A DNA stretch of 24,442 nucleotides from UBA1049 sp964522305 (GTDB lineage: Bacteria > Bacillota > Clostridia > Oscillospirales > CAG-382): the NCBI GenBank assembly GCA_964522305.1, contig CAZFVM010000009.1:1-24442 (forward strand). Direction: 5' to 3'. Shown here in pieces: positions 7,389 through 14,262 of the stretch. Within the stretch, counting starts at the first letter, position 1. Every line of letters begins with the position of its first letter. The notes under the pieces were generated by a model, which ran no database searches, was not told the origin of the DNA, and saw nothing but the letters and a program-made list of their open reading frames with translations. The translations under genes and the position numbers were made by a program.

Positions 7389-9692
7389 CTATACTTCAAT
7401 GCCTATGGTCTTCAAAGCCTCGGCTTGCATCGTAAACAACTTATGATACACACCCTTCTTTTTTAACAGTTCCACCGCGGTGCCGGTCTCTGCCATCTTA
7501 CCGTTTTCGATAACGATAAGGTTGTCTGCATCCCTCAAAGTCGAGAGTCGGTGAGCTATAATAATGGTGGTTCTGTTCTTCGACAGTCGGTTTATCGCCG
7601 CTTGTATCTGCCGCTCGGTCTGGGTGTCCATAGCTGCGGTGGCTTCGTCGAGGATAAGTATCTTCGGGTTCCTGAGTATCGCTCTGGCGATGGATATCCT
7701 CTGTCTCTCTCCGCCGGACAAGTCCTTGTTCCCAAACCCGATTTGGGTATGATATCCGTCCGGATATTTGATAATAAACTGATGCGCCCCTGCCATAATG
7801 GCAGCGGACACCACCTGCAGATAATCTGCGTCCGGACAAGCGTATTTTATATTCTCCAATATGCTGCCTCTAAAGAGATAGGTCTCTTGGGATACTATGG
7901 CAACATGCTTTCTTAAGGTATCGAAGGACAGGTCCTTGACGTTTATCCCGTCTATCAAAATCTCCCCATCCCCCACATCATACAACCGGGTGAGCAGATT
8001 AACCAAAGTGCTCTTCCCCGCACCGGTGCGCCCGACAATCCCCAGGGTTGTCCCGGAGTCTGCGTTAAAGCTTACTTCTTCCAATACCATGCGGTTGGGT
8101 ACATAAGAGAAAGAGACATTACGAAACTCCACGTTGCCTTCTATCTCGGATAATTCCACCGGGGCGTCGCTTTCTTTTACCTCCGGCAGAGCGTCGGTAA
8201 TCTCAAAGAGTCGTTGCAAAGCATTTAAAGACTCTGACCACCAGTTGGATACATCGGCAAGGAAATGAATAGGTCCGTTAATAAGAGCAAAGAAAGCAAC
8301 AAAGGTCATAAGGGTAGGATAATCCATGTTGCCGGTCTTTGACATGACCTGATAACCCCCCACTCCCCAAACCATATATGTGCCAATATTGAGCAAAAAG
8401 TATACAAGGGGGAATATCTTTGCGCCCTTTGTGCCAATTTCGTTGTCGGCATCGGCGGATTTGCGGCTCCTGCCGTCAAACCTCTTTATCTCGTCCTCCT
8501 CCCGGGCAAAGGATTTAACCACCCGCATACCGTTGATAACATCACTGATAAGGGAGTTAAAAGACCTCCGTCGGGAATAAGCCTTGGCATATAGTTTTTC
8601 GAACAGTCTAAAGATAAGCTTGAAGGTAACAAAGAACAAAGGGACTGTTATAAAGGTATATAGCGTCAGTACCGCGTTCATAGAAAACATTATTGCCATG
8701 AACACGATTATCTGAATAATGTTGAGTATAAAATAAGGAAACCCGTCACAGAAGAACCAATAAATGGTGTGGGAGTCGTTGTTTATCTGGGTCATCAAGC
8801 CCCCGGTCTGACGATTTGTAAAGAAAGACAAAGACAACCGACTGATGTTTTCAAAGATTATCTTCTTTAGGTCGTAGGTCACATCCGCCGCCACCTTTGC
8901 AGAGATAGCTCCGTTTAGCAGGCTGACCAACAAGTTTAGCACCCGCACTCCGATCATCACCAAGATAAGCTTGAGAATCTCGCCGTAGTACTTACCGCTG
9001 GGCTCCAGCACATCCCGATAAAACACCATGTTGCTGATAAGCGGTGCTATCGCTCCGAGGATTGCAATCCCGGACAAGGCGAGAAACACCATCAGAATAT
9101 ACCCTTTGTATTTGAAGAACAACTTCGCAAGCCGCTTCATCAGCTTGACTTTGTCCATACACTTGGGGCAGACCTTACGGTCGGCGTCCGGGTATCTGTT
9201 GTTGCACTTGGGACAAACATTGTCCTTGTGGTCCTTATACTTGGGGTCGTCGTAGTTTACCTTTCCTTCTTTTTTTAGATCGGTAACCACGCCGTTAAAA
9301 ATCCCGACTTCATGCTTGTAAGTAGAGGAATACCGAAACAACAATATCGGCTCTTCGCTGTCCTTGACACAAGCGGCAGTAACCATACCGGTAGATATCT
9401 GCTGCTCCGCTTTTACATGGTCTATGTCCTCCAACGAATAACTCTCAAACCGAGTGGTATCAAACCTCTCGTCCCTCACAGGGTTGCCAAAGAGTCGGCG
9501 AGAGGTCCTTTGAAATACAACGAAGCCTTCCAGGATATATATCTTTTGCGGGTCGACTACTACATAAACATCCTTATAAACGCAGTCAACCCCGATATCG
9601 CTCTTCATAAGCAATACCGCGGTTTTGAAGTCTATTCCTTCTTTCAAAAACTCGTTTTCCACAACAGCGGGAAAATTCTTTAAAGTTATCAC
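7389..9692 (-). CDS. ABC exporter half-transporter with N-terminal extension and zinc ribbon (first in operon)
   Basis: A 767-residue paralogue of the exporter at 4583-6793. Residues 1-150 are a soluble N-domain (VYVVVDPQKIYILEGFVVF, then SYSLEDIDHVKAE). A CPKC-x11-CPKC ribbon lies at 160-178. Six membrane helices span about 195-490. The ATPase has Walker A GRTGAGKST at 554-562, LSGGE at 658-662, Walker B with Glu at 678-683, and His 714. Both ATP sites of the presumed heterodimer look competent, unlike many heterodimeric exporters that have one degenerate site. The start is GTG at 9692 with a GAGG ribosome binding site. A possible promoter lies at 9729-9757, making this the first gene of a probable operon running through DUF1854, the second ABC gene and perhaps glyS-mrp. 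The substrate is unknown. Confidence 0.9.
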   Translation of the reverse strand: MITLKNFPAVVENEFLKEGIDFKTAVLLMKSDIGVDCVYKDVYVVVDPQKIYILEGFVVFQRTSRRLFGNPVRDERFDTTRFESYSLEDIDHVKAEQQISTGMVTAACVKDSEEPILLFRYSSTYKHEVGIFNGVVTDLKKEGKVNYDDPKYKDHKDNVCPKCNNRYPDADRKVCPKCMDKVKLMKRLAKLFFKYKGYILMVFLALSGIAILGAIAPLISNMVFYRDVLEPSGKYYGEILKLILVMIGVRVLNLLVSLLNGAISAKVAADVTYDLKKIIFENISRLSLSFFTNRQTGGLMTQINNDSHTIYWFFCDGFPYFILNIIQIIVFMAIMFSMNAVLTLYTFITVPLFFVTFKLIFRLFEKLYAKAYSRRRSFNSLISDVINGMRVVKSFAREEDEIKRFDGRSRKSADADNEIGTKGAKIFPLVYFLLNIGTYMVWGVGGYQVMSKTGNMDYPTLMTFVAFFALINGPIHFLADVSNWWSESLNALQRLFEITDALPEVKESDAPVELSEIEGNVEFRNVSFSYVPNRMVLEEVSFNADSGTTLGIVGRTGAGKSTLVNLLTRLYDVGDGEILIDGINVKDLSFDTLRKHVAIVSQETYLFRGSILENIKYACPDADYLQVVSAAIMAGAHQFIIKYPDGYHTQIGFGNKDLSGGERQRISIARAILRNPKILILDEATAAMDTQTERQIQAAINRLSKNRTTIIIAHRLSTLRDADNLIVIENGKMAETGTAVELLKKKGVYHKLFTMQAEALKTIGIEV

Positions 9693-9728
9693 AGGTTACC
9701 TCACGGATAAAAAAACAACTCTTAGAAC

Positions 9729-9757
9729 AGTTTACACCTCAATAATGAAAAAATCAA
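9729..9757 (-). promoter_or_regulatory. Possible promoter for the ABC/DUF1854 operon
   Basis: Minus-strand TTGATT (9752-9757) and TAAACT (9729-9734) have a 17-base spacer, 37 bases upstream of the GTG start at 9692. Each box departs from consensus at two positions, so this is tentative. Confidence 0.45.
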
Positions 9758-9847
9758 GCTTTCTCAAAGGTTTTGACCCATAGTTTCGGACCAAACCCAT
9801 GTTTTTTATATTAGGAATAACTAAAAATTCACCCAATCATTTATCTC

Positions 9848-9876
9848 TTGAATAAAAATAACCTTTATGCTATAAT
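9848..9876 (+). promoter_or_regulatory. Promoter for homoserine dehydrogenase gene
   Basis: TTGAAT (9848-9853), a 17-base spacer and TATAAT (9871-9876) lie 30 bases before the ATG at 9907. An AAAGGA ribosome binding site is at 9892-9897. The short distance leaves no room for a leader riboswitch or T-box. Confidence 0.75.
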
Positions 9877-9906
9877 AACACCCATTATACGAAAGGATTA
9901 TGCTCC

Positions 9907-10977
9907 ATGTCCAACATCGCAATTTTGGGGCTCGGCGTGGTAGGGAACGGTGTTTTTGAAGTAATAGAAGAGAACAACCGCCATATCCAGAAGGCCATCG
10001 ACCGGACCATTAATATAAAATATGTACTTGACAAGCGGGCGTTTCCCGACCACCCCCTCGCCGACAGGATTACCTCGGACTTTTCTGTCATCCTCAACGA
10101 CCCTTCTATCTCGGTGGTGGTAGAGACCATGGGGGGCACCTCCCCTGCTTTCGAGTTTTCCAAGGCGGCTTTAATGGCGGGGAAAAGCGTGGTCACCTCC
10201 AATAAAGAAGTGGTAGACCGCCATGGCAGAGAGCTCATCGAGATCGCCCATGAGAACCATGTAAGCTATATGTATGAGGCGAGCGTGGGAGGCGGTATTC
10301 CTATAATCAACACCTTAAAGAGTTCTTTCTTGTCCAACAAAATAATCAGAATCGCCGGTATCCTCAACGGTACCACCAACTTTATCCTCACCCGGATGTA
10401 CGAGGACGGGATGTCCCGGGAGGACGCACTAAAGCTCGCCCAACAAAAGGGCTATGCCGAGGCAAACCCCCATGCCGATGTGGCAGGACTGGACAGCGGA
10501 AGGAAGATAAGCATATTGGCTTCTATCGCCTTTGGCAGGTATATCCCCTTCGATGAAGTCCCGATTTGCGAAGGTATACAGAGCGTGGACTTAGAGGATA
10601 TGCGCCACGCAGATGCTCTCGGGTATACCATTAAGCTTTTGGGGGTGGCAGAGCGGGTAGGCCCGAGGGCTAAGATTATCGTCGCTCCCCACTTGGTTAA
10701 AAAGGGCAGTGTGTTGGCATCGGTCAACGATGTATACAACGCCATTGGCGTAGTGGGTAACGCCCTGGGAGAGATAATCTTTTATGGTCAGGGAGCGGGC
10801 AGCAAGCCCACCGCCAGCGCAGTGGTAACCGATCTTTTGGCAGTGCTGATTTCCAGCCCCATGGAGCCCCGAAGAGAGCCTATGAAAGAGGGCTTTATAA
10901 TCCCCCCGTCAGAGTTGCAAGAAGAGGTTATTACCCTACCCAACAACAAGAGCTTTAGACTATATCGCAATATATAA
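9907..10977 (+). CDS. hom: Homoserine dehydrogenase lacking the ACT domain
   Basis: Catalyses NAD(P)H-dependent reduction of aspartate semialdehyde to homoserine, the branch point to threonine and methionine. In the 356 residues the dinucleotide-binding GLGVVGNG is at 8-15, TSNKE with the conserved Lys at 97-101, EASVGGGIP at 124-132 and GILNGTTN at 151-158. The signature ANPHADVAGLDSGRK is at 186-200, carrying the catalytic-region Asp and Lys. GAGSKPTASAVVTDL, at 296-310, closes the catalytic domain. Common Gram-positive enzymes run to about 400-440 residues with a C-terminal ACT domain for threonine feedback. Here the protein ends soon after the catalytic domain, so that control is missing or supplied elsewhere. 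It is a single-gene transcript with its own promoter and terminator, divergent from the ABC operon. Confidence 0.95.
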   Translation: MSNIAILGLGVVGNGVFEVIEENNRHIQKAIDRTINIKYVLDKRAFPDHPLADRITSDFSVILNDPSISVVVETMGGTSPAFEFSKAALMAGKSVVTSNKEVVDRHGRELIEIAHENHVSYMYEASVGGGIPIINTLKSSFLSNKIIRIAGILNGTTNFILTRMYEDGMSREDALKLAQQKGYAEANPHADVAGLDSGRKISILASIAFGRYIPFDEVPICEGIQSVDLEDMRHADALGYTIKLLGVAERVGPRAKIIVAPHLVKKGSVLASVNDVYNAIGVVGNALGEIIFYGQGAGSKPTASAVVTDLLAVLISSPMEPRREPMKEGFIIPPSELQEEVITLPNNKSFRLYRNI

Positions 10978-11002
10978 GAGCAACCCCCCTTTATAACAAC
11001 CT

Positions 11003-11046
11003 AACCCCCATTTGTCGGAGCACATCCAACGAATGGGGGTTTTTTG
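11003..11046 (+). terminator. Strong intrinsic terminator after hom
   Basis: The AACCCCCATT (11003-11012) / AATGGGGGTT (11032-11041) stem is extended by a G-U and a C-G pair. It has a loop of about 15 bases and a T6 tract at 11040-11045. It also separates hom from the convergent Fe-S gene ending at 11091. Confidence 0.9.
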
Positions 11047-11090
11047 TATGAAATATCCTATATCAGGCTATTTTTACGGTATCCGGGACT

Positions 11091-12197
11091 TTAATCCTCT
11101 TTTTCTCTAATCCCGGGATAACGCTCATCCAACCATTTGTTTCGGAAAGGATTAATTTCTTTTTCTGCCTTGTCCGGTTGTTTGTTGAGACGCCATGATT
11201 TCTTTTTATAAAAAGGGTTGCGAAAGATGTTTGTAATCCGCTTACTCTTTTCAAGGCTGTCCATACAAGCGCGGATACACCCTTTCGCCCCACAAACGGC
11301 AAAATAACCGGTATGCTTTAAGATATAGTCGTAATACTCGATAATGGCTTTGTTGTTGTTATCGTTATGTGTAACGGACCATTGAGCCGATGCGACAGGA
11401 TAACACAAACGGTACGCTTCTTCCTCGCTCATTTGAGAGTTTCTGACATCAAACTCCATGTTGGGAAAGGATTTCTTTAAGAAGGGAGAGATTTCGTTAT
11501 TCATTCCGTGATGAGTAAGCGTACACCGCCCCATGTGAACATTTGAGTAGTACACCTGCTTTTCGCCATAATCTATAACCACTTTGTTGGCTTTTTCACG
11601 GACCGCGGGGATTGCGTTACCGGGGCAATCCCGCACGCAGGCTCCGCAATGAAAGCATATATCTCCGGTATCCAAAATCGGGTCCGGTTCCAACTCGGCA
11701 TCGGTAAATATCAGTCCGAGCCTCAATCGAGGTCCGAATTTTTTGTGCAAAAACACTTTTGAGTGCCCGATTTCCCCCACTCCGGTGCCTGCAGCTACCA
11801 GCCGAATACTGGTAACAATATCGGGAGGGAGCTTCCCGGGAGCTACCGGGTCCCTCGACGGGTTTCGCTCGGGAACCGCCGGATAATGGGGAACCGCTTC
11901 CCAACCAAAGTCCTCTATAAACCGACATAACTCGTAGGTAAGTCTTGGGCGAATCAGGGTGTTTAGTTTGTTGTAGGAATAAAAAGTATAGTTATGCCAA
12001 TGGGTCCCTTCTTCAATCCCTCTGTATGAGCCCCGCGGGATACGCATAACTACGGAAATAACCGATTTCGCTTGCGGGAAATAACTTTTTACAGACATCA
12101 AGGGCGGAGCGTTGTCAAACCTTTCGATGTTACCGATACCGATATCATCGATACCAAGTTCGCGGGCTCTGTCTTTTATCATTTGAGAGGTTATCAT
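11091..12197 (-). CDS. 4Fe-4S protein related to the QueG/reductive-dehalogenase family (copy 2)
   Basis: A 368-residue cytoplasmic protein. The first 180 residues resemble the N-terminal domain of epoxyqueuosine reductase-like proteins (RARELGIDDIGIGNIERF, AKSVISVVMRIPRGSYRGIEEG). A ferredoxin-type CFHCGACVRDCP motif follows (C181, C184, C187, C191). Further cysteines at 225, 265, 302, 307 and 311 (VCGAKGCIRAC) may complete a second cluster or a distinct metal site. An ORF start exists at 12290, but the ATG at 12197 is chosen. It has a GAAGGGTGAT ribosome binding site and lies four bases after the upstream stop. It shares LEPxPI and a C-terminal FxNPF...SW element with the preceding gene, so the two are paralogues. 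The reaction is unknown; QueG itself carries HEAT repeats and tRNA-binding features not evident here. Confidence 0.75.
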   Translation of the reverse strand: MITSQMIKDRARELGIDDIGIGNIERFDNAPPLMSVKSYFPQAKSVISVVMRIPRGSYRGIEEGTHWHNYTFYSYNKLNTLIRPRLTYELCRFIEDFGWEAVPHYPAVPERNPSRDPVAPGKLPPDIVTSIRLVAAGTGVGEIGHSKVFLHKKFGPRLRLGLIFTDAELEPDPILDTGDICFHCGACVRDCPGNAIPAVREKANKVVIDYGEKQVYYSNVHMGRCTLTHHGMNNEISPFLKKSFPNMEFDVRNSQMSEEEAYRLCYPVASAQWSVTHNDNNNKAIIEYYDYILKHTGYFAVCGAKGCIRACMDSLEKSKRITNIFRNPFYKKKSWRLNKQPDKAEKEINPFRNKWLDERYPGIREKED

Positions 12198-12201
12198 AAT
12201 A

Positions 12202-13068
12202 TCACCCTTCGCCCTCGCCGACATATTTGCCGTTGACATCCAATGCCCACGGACTGCTCTGTCTAAAAGGATTCTTAAAGGTGTTGGCAATCAATTTTTC
12301 CTGTTCCAGATGCTCCAAGCAGGTGCGGTTGCATATAGCTGCCACTCTGTCCGGCTTGCCGGCGGATGTAAAGCGATTGGGGATAGCGCCGTTCTTACAC
12401 TTAGCGCACAGGGAATAGTCGACCTTTGCGACTTTCATGTCTTTACCGCAAACTGTTATAATCTCATACTGAGTTTTTGATATGGCTTGGAGCGGGCAAG
12501 CATCGACACATTTTTTGCAATCGTCACATATGCTCTTTTCCAAAATCGGGGTCGGCTCCAATACCGCGTCGGTGATAATCATATGAAACCGTTGGCGTGA
12601 TCCGTATTCCGGGGTAAACAAAAGTCCGCTGTACGCAATTTCTGCCACTCCTGCCGCAACGGCTGCATATTCAAAATCCGGGTGCACGTTGGGAGCCGGC
12701 CTGTCTTGTGCTACAGACACACCCTGCGCCACTACCTCGGTCGGGTTGGGGAAAATCGGTACCGCTTCCCAGCCGTCATCTTCAAGAACCCTTGTCATAT
12801 CATAACAAGCGATAGTCAAAAAGTTGTCCTCCAACCAAGTATGACCAAAGATATCATAATCTGCAAAGTTCGAGCCTTCTTCCACCCCTCTCAACGACCC
12901 GCGGCAGATTCTCTTTCCCAACATGATTACGGTTTCCCCCTCGGGAAAAATCGAAAAAGGATTGTACTCAGCCCGGACCTTTGCGAACCTTTCCTTCGGG
13001 GCAAAGCCCAATACATCGATACCGTTGTTTTTTGCGAAGTTTTGCAGACTTTCTTTTAATTGACTCAT
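12202..13068 (-). CDS. 4Fe-4S protein related to the QueG/reductive-dehalogenase family (copy 1)
   Basis: A 288-residue protein in tandem with its paralogue. The N-terminal part (NNGIDVLGFAPKERF, ETVIMLGKRICRGSLRGVEEG) is followed by CDDCKKCVDACP (C181, C184, C187, C191), CAKC at 221-224 and CNRTC at 246-250. That is enough cysteines for two 4Fe-4S clusters. The frame extends to a GTG at 13077, but the ATG at 13068 is preferred because AAAGAGGG is properly spaced only for it. It is the first gene of a two-gene operon (4-base gap). The pairing suggests a heterodimeric redox enzyme or sequential electron carriers. It may be annotated as epoxyqueuosine reductase by similarity, but I doubt that is its function. 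Confidence 0.75.
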   Translation of the reverse strand: MSQLKESLQNFAKNNGIDVLGFAPKERFAKVRAEYNPFSIFPEGETVIMLGKRICRGSLRGVEEGSNFADYDIFGHTWLEDNFLTIACYDMTRVLEDDGWEAVPIFPNPTEVVAQGVSVAQDRPAPNVHPDFEYAAVAAGVAEIAYSGLLFTPEYGSRQRFHMIITDAVLEPTPILEKSICDDCKKCVDACPLQAISKTQYEIITVCGKDMKVAKVDYSLCAKCKNGAIPNRFTSAGKPDRVAAICNRTCLEHLEQEKLIANTFKNPFRQSSPWALDVNGKYVGEGEG

Positions 13069-13082
13069 AACTCCCACCCTCT

Positions 13083-13412
13083 TTGTTGTTATGCTTACAT
13101 TCTATACCAAAAACAATATTTAGCAACAAACATATAAAAAGCTCAACTATTTCACTTGGTAATAATCGGTGTTATTATTTAATAAATGTCTTGATAAAAC
13201 AACAAAAACTGTTTTATATCAAGCTTTTTATTCTGCTGCTTATTAATAACGATAAAGAATCCTTGTATTTGGCAGGAAGATACGAGTTTTTGCGCAATGA
13301 GAGTAATGTTTTTTCTGAAGACGTGATTTTTTCAATCATTTTGTTTGCAGAAGATTGCGAAAAAAAAGTAGATTTGCGCTATTTTGCGCATATTTTTACA
13401 AAAGGTCATTAA
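13083..13412 (+). CDS. Doubtful small ORF or gene remnant in AT-rich intergenic region
   Basis: A 109-codon frame fills most of the 327-base gap between the Fe-S operon and the ABC ATPase gene, and overlaps the end of the latter by 17 bases. Its first half is low-complexity and spans an inverted repeat (13190-13223). The second half (from about 13225) reads more like real protein (SLYLAGRYEFLRNES, DVIFSIILFAEDCEKK) and could be the 3' end of a lost gene. No convincing ribosome binding site for the ATG at 13083. I see no other gene in this gap. Confidence 0.25.
   Translation: MLLCLHSIPKTIFSNKHIKSSTISLGNNRCYYLINVLIKQQKLFYIKLFILLLINNDKESLYLAGRYEFLRNESNVFSEDVIFSIILFAEDCEKKVDLRYFAHIFTKGH
13190..13232 (+). 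terminator. AT-rich hairpin followed by T-run, possible terminator
   Basis: CTTGATAAAACA (13190-13201) pairs with TGTTTTATATCAAG (13210-13223) with a two-base bulge and an 8-base loop, followed by CTTTTTATT. The stem has few G-C pairs. It may mark the end of a lost plus-strand transcript or be a chance AT-rich repeat. Confidence 0.35.
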
Positions 13413-14262
13413 AAATATAAAAATAGTAATCTTCAAGAGTAGGCGCAAGTGTAGTCGAATCGACAGTAGGTTTTTCTTCACTTAAAACACGCATAACTAT
13501 ACCGTTTTGAACATTATTGATGCTAATAACCTTATGTTTTTTTGTGATATCGGAGACATCATCAGAAGATACGGGAACGCTCCATATTAACCCTTGCACT
13601 TTTTTTATAAGTTCGTTTGGAGTCGCTGAATCAATGATAACTCCTTTTTTGAGAAGAATTATTTCTTTTGCTATGTATTCAACATCAGAAATAATATGTG
13701 TGGCAATAATAATTGTTTTATTAAGCGCAATATTTGATAAATAGTTTTTCATTTGGATTCTTTGTTTTGGATCCAGTCCTGCCGTCGGCTCGTCAAGAAT
13801 AATAAGTTCGGGCTCGCCAATTAAAGCCTGCGCCAGCGCAAGGCGCTGCTTCATACCGCCCGAGAAGGTTTTTATCTGCTTGTTTTTAACATCAGAAAGT
13901 TCCACCACCTCAAGCAGTTGGTCAATTTGCATTTTTGCGTCTTTTTTTGATACACCCTTCAAGACCGCAACGTATGACAAAAAGTCGATTGCGGTAAATG
14001 CCGGATACATACCTACATGTTGTGGCATAAATCCTATTTTCTCTCTGTATTTTGCACCGAGTTTTATAATATCTGTTCCGTTGTATTTTATTGTTCCGCT
14101 GTCAGCCTTTAGATTATCGGTTATGATGTTCATAAGAGTAGACTTGCCTGACCCGTTTGGACCAAGCAAACAATAAATACCCGGGTTAAATTTCGCCGAG
14201 AAGTTTATTAACGCCTTTGTTTTTTTATACGATTTGCTCAAATTCTCAATAGTAAGTATCAT
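13396..14262 (-). CDS. ABC transporter ATP-binding protein (ABC-2 exporter type)
   Basis: A 288-residue cytoplasmic ATPase that powers the adjacent permease. Walker A GPNGSGKST is at 34-42, the Q-loop near MPQHVG at 79-84 and signature FSGGMKQ at 133-139. Walker B IILDEPTAGLDP is at 154-165 and switch His is 189. A variable C-terminal tail of about 70 residues follows. All motifs are intact. It is of the DrrA/NatA/CcmA-like class used with ABC-2 permeases. The ATG at 14262 overlaps the permease stop by four bases (ATGA), with an AGGAGGAG ribosome binding site, indicating translational coupling. A weak TGCGC/GCGCA hairpin (13375-13390) lies just downstream. The substrate could be a peptide, lipid or antibiotic. 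Confidence 0.9.
   Translation of the reverse strand: MILTIENLSKSYKKTKALINFSAKFNPGIYCLLGPNGSGKSTLMNIITDNLKADSGTIKYNGTDIIKLGAKYREKIGFMPQHVGMYPAFTAIDFLSYVAVLKGVSKKDAKMQIDQLLEVVELSDVKNKQIKTFSGGMKQRLALAQALIGEPELIILDEPTAGLDPKQRIQMKNYLSNIALNKTIIIATHIISDVEYIAKEIILLKKGVIIDSATPNELIKKVQGLIWSVPVSSDDVSDITKKHKVISINNVQNGIVMRVLSEEKPTVDSTTLAPTLEDYYFYIFNDLL

Noticed and set aside
9693..9906. Possible riboswitch or T-box before hom
   Set aside because: The promoter at 9848-9876 leaves only about 25 bases of leader.
11063..11302. 79-codon minus-strand ORF overlapping the second Fe-S gene
   Set aside because: Out-of-frame shadow of the Fe-S protein gene, which has clear motifs up to its end.
12198..12290. N-terminal extension of the second Fe-S protein to 12290
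   Set aside because: The extension overlaps the upstream gene, lacks a ribosome binding site and is unrelated to the family; the ATG at 12197 has a good site.
13069..13400. Search for a copy of the tRNA-Glu 3' end as an attachment site at the left of the AT-rich block
   Set aside because: No stretch matching the tRNA T-arm or acceptor end was seen; no integrase either.
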